From Erinaceus europaeus (lineage: Eukaryota > Chordata > Mammalia > Eulipotyphla > Erinaceidae), in NCBI RefSeq assembly GCF_950295315.1, contig NC_080177.1, positions 76,333,786 through 76,397,785 on the forward strand: DNA of 64,000 nucleotides. The letters run 5' to 3'. The notes under the pieces were generated by a model. It ran no database searches. It was given only the letters and a program-made list of their open reading frames with translations, and had not been told where the DNA came from. Shown here in pieces: positions 21,120 through 31,037 of this stretch. The stretch's first letter is position 1. Each line of letters begins with the position of its first letter. The translations under genes and the position numbers were made by a program.

Positions 21120-21284
21120 CCAGGGTGGGGGAGATAGCATAATGGTTATGCAAACAGGCTTTCATGCCTAAGGCTACAAGGTCCCAGGTCCAATCCCCCC
21201 ACCCCAACATAAATACACACACAACCACCACCACCACTAGCACCATAAACCTGAGAACTGAGCAGTGCTGGGAGGAAAAAAAAA
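21120..21284 (+). mobile_element. SINE-B with CA/CACCA insertion
   Basis: 'GGGGGAGATAGCATAATGGTTATGCAAACAGG' head; ACACACA and CACCACCAC expansion before 'CATAAACCTGAGAACTGAGCAG'. Confidence 0.85.
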
Positions 21285-21571
21285 TGGCCCAAGGCCATCC
21301 TGTGTTAAGCACTTAGCACTTGCAAATGTGTTCCTCTCCGTTAAAATCCATACTCTCAGAGGCCACTGAGCAAGTCTTTCATTATTTTGCTTGATAACAA
21401 TATGTTTTCCCTGCATGAGACGTTTAACTACTTGATTAGTGTTGAGTGACTAAGTGGAAGGTTCCCTGAGGAATTTAAATTAAGATCAAATAATGGTTTC
21501 TGTTTTCTTTATTTTGTTTTTAAACTAAAGTATATAGAACTGATAAAATTAAAAGTTACTACATTCTTTTT

Positions 21572-21718
21572 TTTTTTTTAGATTTTATTTATTTATGAGA
21601 AAGATAGGAGGAGAGAGGGAACCAGACATCACTCTGGCACGTGTGCGCCTGGGGATCGAACTCGAGATCTCACACTTGAGTGTCCAAAGCTTTATCACTG
21701 CGCCACCTCCCAGACCAC
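21572..21718 (-). mobile_element. SINE-E (third tRNA-like family)
   Basis: Minus strand: poly-T, 'GATTTTATTTATTTATGAGAAAG', 'GGGGATCGAACTCGAGATCTC' (B-box-like) and head 'ATCACTGCGCCACCTCCCAGACC'. Distinct from A and B in its body. Confidence 0.7.
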
Positions 21719-21893
21719 AAAAGTTGCTACATTCTTTATGGGAAGGATAGTATCCCACTGAAGTCAGTAAGTCCTATCATCATGGAATCTTTTTTCAACA
21801 AAGAGAGAGAAATTGAAAGGAGAGAAGATAGAAAGTGAGAAAGAGAAACACGTGTAGCACTACTTCATTGCTTTTGAATGCCTGCCTCCATGG

Positions 21894-22799
21894 GTGGCCA
21901 ACACTATATCGTTTCTTCTCCAAAACAGAAGTTTCCGGGTACATCTGGGTGACAAGTCTAGCAGATGGAGACTTGTCTCAAGTGGCCTCCCCCAGGGCTC
22001 TGTTCTGGCTCCTACGCTATTTAATATTTACATCAATGACCTCCCAGAAACTTCTTCAAGGAAGTTCATCTACGCTGATGACATCTGCTGTGCAACTCAG
22101 GCATCCAAGTTCGACATCCTCGAGGAAACACTCAAGAAAGACATGTCTCTGATATCTGATTACTGTAAAAAATGGCGACTAACCCCTAGCACTGCAAAAA
22201 CGGTATCATCTGTTTTCCATCTACACCATGCCTCGGCCTCGCGTGAGCTTAATGTGCAGCTTGGCGATACGAGAATCCGGCATGAAGCCCAGCCAGTCTA
22301 TCTTGGCGTTACTCTCGATCGCACTCTGTCATTTCACAAACATCTCATAAAAACTGCAGCAAAGGTGGGCGCGAGGAATCACATCATTGCAAGACTGGCC
22401 AGCTCCTCATGGGGCGCGAGTGCTTCCACACTACGATCATCCTCTCTGGCATTATGCTATTCCACTGCAGAATACTGTGCCCCAGGATGGTTCCGTAGCC
22501 CCCATGTCCACTTGGTCGATTCCAAATTATATTCCTCCATGTGGATCATTTCTGGAACCATCCGTTCCACCCCGGTTCCATGGCTGCCAGTTCTTAGCAA
22601 CAACGCCCCGCCAGATATTCGTCGGGATGCGGCATCATCTAAGTTCATTTCCCACGTCTACGCTCGACCGGACCTGCCAATATACGCGGAGATCTTCGCC
22701 CACCCTGTCCAACGCTTGACGTCTCATCACCCAATCTGGTCCCCTACGCCTACACTTCTCTGTTCCAGTCTCTTGGAAACAGAGTTGGCAGTCAGTTGA
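21894..22799 (+). pseudogene. Reverse transcriptase fragment of copy A (N-terminal part)
   Basis: Open frame of 301 codons. GLPQGS (RT motif 4/B) is at residues 31-36 and the catalytic YADD (motif 5/C) at residues 60-63 (nt 22071-22082). LGVTLDRTLSFHKH and WLPVL follow in the thumb and connection part. The frame is open to the element's 5' edge, so the methionine at 21894 is internal and not a real start. A 5-bp deletion near 22755, relative to the other copy, shifts the frame, so the last residues are not native. The missing upstream RT motifs mean it cannot make an active enzyme. Confidence 0.9.
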
Positions 22800-23091
22800 G
22801 GTAAAGAACAAACCCCTCATCACAGACCCCTGCAAGCGTCAACCCGGCTTTGACCTAGCACGTTATGATCGGGCCCTCCTCAATCGCTATCGAACAGGCC
22901 ATGGCCGGTGCACCGCTATGTTCCATCGCTGGGGAGCCAGAAACGACCCGAACTGCCCCTGCGGCTCCAGACAGACTATGACCCACATAGTCAACGACTG
23001 CCACCTCTCCAGATTCAAAGGAGGTCTCGAAACTTTACATCAGGCTCAACCTGACGCTGTTGACTGGCTACGGAAGAAGGGCAAACACTAG
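22756..23091 (+). pseudogene. C-terminal domain of copy A, after the frameshift
   Basis: In the shifted frame the sequence reads DPCKRQPGFDLARYDRALL and then CPCGSRQTMTHIVNDC, a C-x1-C-x7-H-x4-C zinc-knuckle-like motif found at the C-terminus of many non-LTR reverse transcriptases. It ends GKH-stop (TAG 23089-23091). The stop abuts the AAG tail, leaving no 3' UTR. Confidence 0.9.
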
Positions 23092-23165
23092 AAGAAGAAG
23101 ATTGCTTTTGAAGTTTCCCCACTGCAGGTGGGGGCCAGAGGCTTGAACCCTTGCATGTGATAATA

Positions 23166-23611
23166 TTGTTAATTATGTCTTCTGGGTATATTCTTATGGG
23201 TTGATACAAAATCAACAGAATTTTTAGCCAAGTGTGACTGGCACAGAAAATAATGAATTCCTACTCCAAGTGTTTCAACTTGCTTTTACTTTTCCCTCAA
23301 GAACGATAATAAGCCGTCAAATGTCATCATTCCCACACATTATTCCAAGTATAATCTGATCAAAGGACCTCATTTATTTCTTTATATTTCCTTTCCTATT
23401 TTTCAACCCCAACCCCATCCAAGTACCTAGAATAGTTTCCAGATCACAGTAAATTTCATGTTCTCCACATAACTAGTATTTCTTTACAACTATGTTCCAG
23501 TGGGAGTAGAAGGGATACATAGTTTTAGAAGGTCTTTATATATTTGGAAATATCAAGAGACCAAAAATAATAATTCAAATGAAGTCTACATTTAAAAAAA
23601 GAACTTTAAGT
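23166..23611. other. No feature recognised
   Basis: AT-rich sequence without coding signal. Confidence 0.4.
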
Positions 23612-24330
23612 AACCTATGGATTGACCAAACAATGTCCATGTCCAGCAGAGAAGCAATTACAGAAACCAGAACTCCTTCCTTCTGTACCCCAAAAGGGAT
23701 TTTGATTCACTCCCAGAGGGAGGAAATTTAGGGGAAGATGACAGAAGGGCTCTTCAGAAGGAACCCAGAAGGGACCCAGAACTTCTGTAACATGGAACCT
23801 TTCAGAACTTTCAGCTCTTCAGAAGGGACCCAGGACTTCTATAACATGGAACCTTTCAGAACTTTCAGCTCTTCAGAAGGGACCCAGGACTTCTATAACA
23901 TGGAACCTTTCAGAACTTTCAGCTCTTCAGAGGGGACCCAGGACTTCTGTAACATGGAACCTTTGTTTTTGCACCATCACTAAGAGGGGAGGGATTTTGG
24001 AGAACACCTGAGGAATTCAGGTGCTGTTTTGCTTATTTGAGAGGGGAGAACAAAAAGGAAGGGCAACTATGAGATGATTTCACTCATAAGTAGAATACAG
24101 AGAACTGAAACACATGAATTTGAAAAGTATATATATGTATTTTTTATATTTATATATATTTATGTTTTATATATTTTTTTCAACCCATAACTATCATCTT
24201 GGGAGAACTATAGCAGTTACGACTGAAAGGAAGTAAGGAGAGACACTGAGCTTCGATGGTGGGAGTGGTGTAGAATTATACCTCTATTATAACTTATAAA
24301 TTACTTATAAATTACTAATTTAAAAAATTG
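23612..24330 (+). mobile_element. X-type body joined to an L1 3' end, with an internal minisatellite
   Basis: 23612-23745 has X markers (CCATGTCCAGCAGAGAAGCAATTACAGA, 'CTTCTGTACCCCAAAAGGGATTTTG'). After the minisatellite come L1 3' UTR words ('AGAATACAGAGAACTGAAACACATGAATTT', 'CTTGGGAGAACTATAGCAGTTAC') and an old L1 terminus. Confidence 0.65.
23768..23965. repeat. 54-bp minisatellite, about 3.7 units
   Basis: The word GAAGGGACCCAG.ACTTCT starts at 23768, 23822, 23876 and (as GAGGGGACCC) 23930. The period is 54 bp. Because 54 is divisible by 3, an 18-residue repeat (EGTQDFYNMEPFRTFSSS) stays open in one frame, but it has no gene context. Confidence 0.95.
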
Positions 24331-25240
24331 CCCAAAAGAAAGAAAAGAAAAAATAAAACCAAGAAACATCTCATTATCTGAAAGTAGCTACCTAAATCTG
24401 TTACAAATGTAATTGTATTACTTTATAAGGTTTCCTACGGGTTAGTTCAAAGTTGTTTAAATTATTGAAATTCAACCATTCATTTGCTCAAAAAAGATAT
24501 ATCTATATACTTGTTTATTTGTATCTCCAGTAGTAGTAAATGGCTCACTGCATGCAAAATTGACTTCTTTTGATGGTATTCCAATTCCTAGGTATATCTA
24601 AAAAGCAGAAAAACCTGGCATTTATTGGAGTTTTATTGAATTCTTTGAATGTATTTAAGTACATTATGGATAGCAAGTTTTTCTTGCTACACTATAAATA
24701 GCATTTATATCCACCTAGATAAGAAATCAGGTTAACCATAGCTCACTTTTTTCTTTCAAAAAAAAGTGATCAATTTTAAACACTAGGGCAAGAAATCTAT
24801 ATTTAAGTGTATTATTGAACATAGCTTTGAGTTGTTTCATTCTGAATTCTACATTACAAATAAATCAATTCTAATTTTCTCAAAGCTAAAATTACTCAAG
24901 GAAATTTCAGTGATAGCAAGCATTGATCCAGCATGAAAACTAAAGTAATTTAAAATTCAATATTTGATAGTTCTTTCACCCATTTAATTTTAAAAATAAG
25001 ATTATGTCTCCTCCAAGCCTCTGTCAGTGAAATCAATATGCCCATCATTCTTTTATTCAAAATACTTTTCTTTTTAAACACAGTTTTAAAAGGAAATAAG
25101 AACAGTATCACAAAAAACATAATTATATTCCATAGGTATTTAATAAACATTCAATCTAAACTCCCCCAATATTTAATCAGTATTACTTGTCAAAATATAG
25201 TGAATTTTATGTTAAATGAAAATCGAAATTTTTAACATAG
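24331..25240. other. About 0.9 kb without recognised repeat or gene
   Basis: AT-rich unique sequence, no coding signal. Confidence 0.45.
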
Positions 25241-25368
25241 TTTAAACATGTTATAGATGGTGCTCCGAACACCTTTGCTATAATTAGATATAGGATAGAA
25301 AGTCTTTAAACATGTTATAGATGGTGCTTTGAACACCTTTGCTATAATTAGATCTAGGATAGAAAGTC
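25241..25368. repeat. 64-bp tandem duplication
   Basis: TTTAAACATGTTATAGATGG starts at 25241 and 25305. The two units differ at about three bases. Confidence 0.95.
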
Positions 25369-25377
25369 TTTAAATAT

Positions 25378-25470
25378 GGAGCTGAGTGGTGGTGCACCCA
25401 GTTGCACACACACCTGTTACAATGTGCAAGGACCTGGGTTCAAATCCCCCAGCTGTCACCTGCAGGAGGT
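25378..25470 (+). mobile_element. SINE-A2, 3'-truncated
   Basis: 'GAGTGGTGGTGCACCCAGTTGCAC', 'ACAATGTGCAAGGACCTGGG', 'CACCTGCAGGAGG', then stops with no tail. Confidence 0.8.
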
Positions 25471-25944
25471 GTTAAATTAATTGATCTAAGTCATACAGTT
25501 ACTAATTTTGCAAGCCTAAATACTTGTTTTCCTTTATAACTTGAAGTAGTGGCTTTCAGGCTGTGGACTGCTATACCCTCAACTTCCAAGAGCTTACTTG
25601 AAGGGTGCAGGAGAGATGACAATCAGATGAGGTTGACTTCCACTCCTGCTTCAAACTGCACCTCTACTTCTTACTAGCTCATGAATTAAAGGAGGTGTAG
25701 AAGGAATGTGGGAACCAGGTAAGATTTCACTTAGGAGAAGAACTTGCTGCCCCCAAAAGAAGTATGATATAGTAAATCCTAACCATAGGATTTTCAAAGT
25801 AAACCAAGATCCCAAGTGACTTGGTTATAATAATAATTATCTACTGCCTTTTCTAAGACTGCAAGGAACCTTCCCCATTCTCTTTACAATGTGTATTTCT
25901 CCCAGTCCTGGAACCTCTGGGACTTTGCTTGTATTTCTTGATAC
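25471..25944. other. No feature recognised
   Basis: Unassigned sequence. Confidence 0.4.
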
Positions 25945-26315
25945 CTCTCCTCTCTATTTTTATTAGTGATTTAATAATGATTAACAAGATTGTAAGATAA
26001 CAGGGGAACAATTCCATACAGTTCACACCACCAGAGTTCCCTGTCCCATCCCCTCCATTGGAAACGTCCCTACTCTTTATCCTTCTGGGAGTACAGACCA
26101 AAATTCTTTATGGGGGTGCAGAAGGTGGAAGATCTGGCTTCTGTAATTGCTTCTCTGCTGGATATGGATATCAGCAGATCGATCCATACTCCCTGCCTGT
26201 TTCTATCTTTCCCTAGTGGGATAGGGCTCTGGAAAGGTGAAGTTCCAGGACACATTAGTGTCAGAGAAGTCAGGATAGCGTCATGGTAGCATCTGCATCT
26301 TGGTGATGCCTCTCC
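25945..26315 (-). mobile_element. Retroposon X, 3' part
   Basis: Minus strand: 'TTTTTATTAGTGATTTAATAATGATTAAC' tail, 'CACCACCAGAGTTCCC', 'GCAGAAGGTGGAAGATCTGGCTTCTGTAATTGCTTC', then divergence after 'TAGCATCTGCATCTTGG'. Confidence 0.8.
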
Positions 26316-26527
26316 TCTTGATCCCATACCTATTATACTGCCTCTGCTGACCTCAACTAAGTCAGTGCAACCAATGCCACCACACCACATTATGCTGCCA
26401 CTGCCTTTTTGCTTCAGATTGTATCCAGAGACACCAAGCCTAAGATGTCAACCTTCCAACTCCAATAATCTAGTGAGACCTTTCCTAGCACATGGGACTA
26501 ACTAGATCCATTATAATTCTATCTTCT

Positions 26528-26996
26528 TTTTTAAATATTTTCTTTCTTTCTTTATTAGCTTGTTTTATTGTTGTAGTTATTGTTGTCATTGCAGGTGGGG
26601 ACCGGACACTCGAACCAGGATCCTTGAGCATTGCAATATGTGTGCTCAACCAGGTGCGTCAACCTGACCCCTGTCTGTTTTATGATAGGACAGAGAGAAA
26701 CTGAGAGGGGAGTGGGAGACAGAGAGGGAGAAAGAAAGACACCTGCAGACCTGCTTCACCACCTGTGAAACTTTCCCCCTGGTGTTATTGTTGTTGGATA
26801 GGACAGAGAGAAATGGGGAGAGGAGGGGAAGACAGGGAGAGGGGAGAGAAAGATAGACACCTGCAGACCTGCTTCACCATCTGTGAAGCGACTCCCCTGC
26901 AGGTGGGGAGCAGGGACTCAAACCAGGATCCTTCAGCTGGTCCTTGTGCTTTGTGCCACCTGCACTTAACTCACTGTGCTACCGCCCAACTCCCTC
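26528..26996 (-). mobile_element. Composite SINE (two SINE-A units) with a single TSD
   Basis: Contains two CAGACCTGCTTCACC core regions and two heads, yet one 13-bp TSD AATTCTATCTTCT (26515-26527 and 26997-27009) encloses all 469 bp. It is either a dimer mobilised as one RNA or a SINE that later inserted into the first. Confidence 0.85.
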
Positions 26997-27049
26997 AATT
27001 CTATCTTCTAAGAAACCACTTTCATGTACTAAATATGAATATATATGGG

Positions 27050-27700
27050 CCCTGGGTCCAACCAATGGAATAAATAGTTAATTGTATTTAAATATTTTAT
27101 TCACGTTTGGGAGCTGCTCCCTTCTCTAGTCCAGCTTTCCAGCCTTATTGTCAATTCTGACACCATCTTCCCAGACAGCATTTTTAGTCCACCTGCATAT
27201 TAGCTATCAAGCTCCATCAAAAATTACTAAAGTCATGAGCCCCTTGGAACATACCTAAAATAGACTTCCTAGCTTCCTTCCACTCTAAAATCCCTGTTTT
27301 CATCCCCTCTATTCCTACATTTTGGTTACTATTCATTAAACATTTTGCGATGCTTTATACCTTATCACCTTTCAGCCACCAAGTTGCAGATGCTACTATG
27401 ATTCCATGCTGACTTTCCTGAGAAGATGACCTCACCAATATGTCCTGGAACCTCACCTCTCCAGAGCACTACCCCATTAGGGAAAATAGAAACAGACTGG
27501 GGATATGGATCCGCCTGCCAATGTCCATGTCCAGCAGAGAAGCAATTACAGGAGCCAGAACTCCCACCTCCTGCATCCCCAAAAGAATTTTGGTCCATAC
27601 TCCCGGAATGGGAGAAATGTTAGGGAAAGATAACCAGAGGGCTCTGAACTCCATCAGGACTCGGAGAGAGAAGAGGAAAAAAAGGAAGGACATTCAGAAG
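27050..27700 (+). mobile_element. Retroposon X
   Basis: Starts at 'TATGGGCCCTGGGTCCAACCAATGG', homologous to the long copy near 39805, and runs through 'GTTTGGGAGCTGCTCCCTTCTC', 'AAGTCATGAGCCCCTTGGAACATACC' and 'CAATTACAGGAGCCAGAACTCCC'. The 3' part is atypical (AAGATAACCAGAGGGCTCTG). Confidence 0.8.
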
Positions 27701-27744
27701 TAGTAATAGGTGTAGATGTGACTTAGAAAGGAAGAGAAGGGAGG

Positions 27745-28195
27745 CCAAGAGGCACACCGGTTTATCGCACACAGTACGAAGCACAAGGACCCACACAAGG
27801 ATCCCGATTCAAGCCCCCACTCTCCACTGGCAGGGGGGAAAGTTTTACAAGTAGTGAAGCAGGTCTGCAGGTGTCTTTCTCCCTCTCTGTCTTCCACTCC
27901 CCTCTCAGTTTCTCTCTGTCCTATCATAAAACAGACAGGGGTCAGGTGGTGGCGCACCTGTTTGAGCACACATATTGCAAGGCCCCGCTCCTCACCTGCA
28001 GGGGAAAAGCTTTACGAGTGGTGAAGCAGGTCTGCAGGTGTCTCTCTGTCTCTCTCTCACCCCCTTCCCTCTTGATTTCTGGCTGCCTATATCCAATAAA
28101 TAAAGATAATAAAAAATAAATAAAATAGACAAAATGTTGGCCAGGAGCAATGGATTCAGAGTGTCAGCCAACCCCAGCAATAACCCTGGAGGCAA
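27745..28195 (+). mobile_element. SINE-A1-like element with a nested SINE-A2
   Basis: The outer SINE spans 27745-27935 and resumes at about 28128-28195 with its 3' module ('GGCCAGGAGCAATGG..CAGCAATAACCCTGGAGGC'). The inner SINE-A2 (27940-28120) is flanked by AAAACAGACA / AAAATAGACA. Confidence 0.88.
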
Positions 28196-28267
28196 TATAA
28201 TATAATATAATATAATATAATATAATATAATATAATATAATATAATATAATATAATATAATATAATG
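28196..28267. repeat. (TATAA)n microsatellite
   Basis: About 14 pentamer units forming the expanded tail of the outer SINE. Confidence 0.97.
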
Positions 28268-28319
28268 AGGAGGAGGAGGAAAGGAAGAGAGTGCAGGAGC
28301 ATGGAAAAAGGGGGGAAAT

Positions 28320-28497
28320 ATATATAAATATAGATAGTTACAGAAATAATGATCAATCCATATCTGTGACCTTGGGAGAACTACTGCAGTTACCAATGGA
28401 GAAGACGTGGACACAGAGCTTGGGTGGTGAAAATGGTGTGAAATTACACCCGTTATGTGCTAATTTTGTAAATCAATATTAAATCATTAATAAAAAA
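28320..28497 (+). mobile_element. L1 3' end
   Basis: 'ACCTTGGGAGAACTACTGCAGTTACC', 'GGGTGGTGAAAATGGTGTGAAATTACACCC' and 'AATATTAAATCATTAATAAAAAAA'. This terminus resembles the end of X. Confidence 0.75.
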
Positions 28498-28784
28498 AAG
28501 TCATTCACACAAATTTTAAAAAGAAATGGAATAAAGAAGATAGAAATGTTCCTGAATAATTCCTGGTTATTTGGTTTACCATCATTTTTCTCCTATTCTG
28601 TTAGTGCTCTTGGCACTCTGAATTTTATCTTCCCACTCAAGACTGCAGTCCACAAGAAGTCTCCTCTCCCAATCAACTATAAAATGACCTACTCAGTATC
28701 TATCCCAATTGACAATTATGTCTCCATTTTATAACCCAGTTTCCTACTAAATACGTGTCTCGTTTTGTTTTTAATTTTTTAATT

Positions 28785-28995
28785 CCTTTTTTCCACCAGG
28801 ATTATCACGGGGCTTTGTACCTGTATGACGCTACCATTTCTAGTGAGTTTTTTTTTCCCTTTCTTTTCTGACAGAAACAGAAATAGAGAGGGAAAGAGAG
28901 AGAGAGATACCTCTAACGCTGCTTATGAAGCTCTTCTGCCACCTACCTGTTCAGGTAAAGCTCAATGGACTTAAACTCTGGTCCTCTGTGTCTTC
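28785..28995 (-). mobile_element. Old SINE-A copy
   Basis: Contains the 3' module ('CACCAGGATTATCACGGGGC..CTGTATGA'), GAGAGA-rich body and 'AGATACCTCTAACGCTGCTTATGAAGC' core, all diverged. Confidence 0.65.
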
Positions 28996-29734
28996 TTAGA
29001 AGAGAGAATATATGTTTTCTCTACACAGTCTAAAATCACAATTCAAAGACAACAATCTTAAATCCCTGCAACAAAATCTCAGAAACCCAACTCCAGCAAG
29101 TCAAGAAAGTCAGGCTGCAGAGGTGACTTGTGGGTAAAGGGATATGTCTTCATTTCACAGGAAATCTTTGTTTTAAGTTAAACCCAGGCATTAAATGAAG
29201 GGTTACTAATGAGTGGTTGTCCTTGACCAAAAACGTATTACTCTTTTTAGTGAAAAAATTAATTCTGTTGCAACCAAATCTAGTATGTTTGTCATTAGTT
29301 TAAAGCTGTATATGATTACCCTTTGGGAATGAGGTGGGTCATAGAGATTATAAAATTTGGGTCATTCTTATAATTAGTTATTAATATGCAGATGAAGAAA
29401 ATGTTGTGTATCTTAAGCACTGTCAAAGAATTCTGCAAGTATATCAAAGGACTATAATATGACATTGGGTAAGATGCAAATTACTTTTAAGCCATGTAGA
29501 GCCATTAGGAATGAAAATGAACATGCCATGGAGAATTAAAGACAATTAAAAACACTTACGGCTTTTTAATCTGTACAAAGCAAACGATAACATTTGATCA
29601 TCATAAAGCAACTAGTCTTCATAATATTTAAAAGCTCACTTAAGGATTAGAGAGAATAATTTCCTAGAGCTATTGTGTATAGTTTATCATTTCCAGACTA
29701 CTTCTGCTTTTCGTAAGTGAGCTAATAGTGATTT
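28996..29734. other. No gene or clear repeat
   Basis: AT-rich unique sequence of about 740 bp. Confidence 0.45.
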
Positions 29735-30050
29735 AAAATTCTAAGATAATAGGGGTATAACTCCACACCATTCCCACCACTAGAGTTCTGTGCTTCTATC
29801 CCCCTCCAAAAGGCCATAGTTCTCCCAGGGTCACAGACAGGAGTTGGATGTGGATATATATATAGTCCATTTTTATTCACTTCAATGGCCCTGCCTTTAC
29901 TTCCTTTCTAAGTGACACCTATACCTATTACTACTTCTAAGTGTCCTTCCTTTTTCGAAAAGTCTTCCCTCTCAGATGATATAAACAGTGTCTGACTTCC
30001 TCCAGTGTTTTCCAGATTCTCTTCCTTCTCAGTGATGGTATAAAAACAAA
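29735..30050 (-). mobile_element. X/L1-type 3' end, diverged
   Basis: 'GATAATAGGGGTATAACTCCACACCATTCCCACCACTAGAG' is the reverse complement of the X/L1 terminal region. The remainder is a variant 3' module. Confidence 0.65.
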
Positions 30051-30567
30051 GCACAATACTTTTTCTAGTCATTCATCTTAATTAGAGGGCAATCATTTAT
30101 CTGAGAAGGGTCTCTGTCTCAGAGATGTATGGGGCTAAGTCGACTCTCTACACAAAGATAGAGAGAATGACATCCAGGTCTTCTAACTTCTACTACATCA
30201 CGCACAGCATCCAGTAAGGCAGATAAATATAGCCATGTGCACACACAGTCAAGAAAATTTTAAATCATCCCCCCAAAAAATAGAATTTGAACAACTCTGT
30301 TATATGAAACTATAAACTCACACTTCTAAATTTATTTTTGCATTTATCACATTCTGCAAGTATTTGTATATTTCTATGGAGCTCAATGAGCTACTGTTGC
30401 ACCATAAATTATACATTATAGCAAACTTATATTTTGTTCTCAGAAATTTAACAAGAGGTCTTATACCTAGTAGGTGTTCAATACAGAGTGGGTAATAATT
30501 AAAGCCGAACTACACTATATCATTTAAAAGTTAAAAATCAATGTAACTACTTTCAAAAAAAACAACT
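30051..30567. other. No gene or clear repeat
   Basis: AT-rich unique sequence. Confidence 0.4.
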
Positions 30568-30757
30568 GGGCGAGAGAGATAGCATAATGGTTATGCTAAC
30601 AGACTCACATGCCTGAGGCTCCAAAGTTCCAGGTTCAATCCCCCCATGCCACCGTTAAGTCAGAGCTGAGCAGATCTCTGGTGTTTCTCTCTGTGTATAT
30701 TTCTCTCTCTTTATCTCTCTCTCCATCTCTCTCAAAAATAAAATAAATAAAGTATTT
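30568..30757 (+). mobile_element. SINE-B with CT-rich extension
   Basis: 'GAGAGATAGCATAATGGTTATGCTAAC', 'CCGTTAAGTCAGAGCTGAGCAG', then a TCTCTC-rich segment and 'AAAATAAAATAAATAAA' tail. Confidence 0.88.
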
Positions 30758-30759
30758 TA

Positions 30760-31037
30760 ACAGGTTTTTTTATACTTATTTATTCCCTTTTGTTGCCCTT
30801 GTTGTTTCATTGTTGTAGTTATTATTGATGTCATTGTTGTTGGATAGGACAGAGAGAAATGGAGAGAGGAGGGGAAGACAGAGAAGAGGAGAGAAAGACA
30901 GACACCTGCAGACCTGCTTCACCACCTGTGAAGCGACTCCCCTGCAACTGGGGAGCCGGGGGCTCAAACCGGGATCCTTACGCAGGTCCTTAAGCTTTGC
31001 CATGTGCGCTTAACCCACTACACTCCCTCCCGACTCC
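30760..31037 (-). mobile_element. SINE-A1, short form
   Basis: Minus-strand element with no 3' module ('TTCCCTTTTGTTGCCCTTGTTG' edge). ATAAATAAA(G/A)TATTTT on both sides is a probable 16-bp TSD that partly overlaps the SINE-B tail. Confidence 0.85.

Larger units (their letters stand above)
21879..23100 (+). mobile_element. 5'-truncated non-LTR retrotransposon, copy A
   Basis: A 1,222-bp insertion flanked by the perfect 12-bp TSD ATTGCTTTTGAA (21867-21878 and 23101-23112). It encodes part of a reverse transcriptase plus the whole C-terminal domain of a non-LTR element; endonuclease, ORF1 and the RT N-terminal part are absent. The 3' end is a stop codon followed directly by three AAG units, with no poly-A. 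It is not L1 or BovB: motif GLPQGSVLAPTLFN and the C-terminal CPCGSRQTM..HIV..C block are, from memory, those of invertebrate elements often labelled 'jockey-like'. CpG is abundant (seven in 22651-22710), unlike the surroundings, indicating recent arrival. About 97% identical to the copy at 41269-42331. Confidence 0.93.
21780..23165 (-). mobile_element. SINE-A2, split by non-LTR copy A
   Basis: Left half 21780-21878 (GAGAGAAATTGAAAGG.., 'TAGCACTACTTCATTGC') and right half 23101-23165 ('TTTCCCCACTGCAGGTGGGGG', 'GGCTTGAACCC'). Removing 21879-23100 plus one TSD copy restores a SINE, which dates the non-LTR insertion after it. Confidence 0.9.

Noticed and set aside
21879..23100. Retroviral or L1 origin for the reverse transcriptase fragment
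   Set aside because: No LTR, protease or RNase H/integrase features, and no L1 ORF2 signatures. The C-terminal knuckle and AAG tail fit another non-LTR clade.
23768..23965. Repeat protein with 18-residue units
   Set aside because: Only 81 codons, embedded in X/L1 sequence, with no upstream exon or promoter; a minisatellite whose period happens to be a multiple of 3.
28156..28356. Tyr/Ile-rich peptide
   Set aside because: Translation of the (TATAA)n microsatellite.
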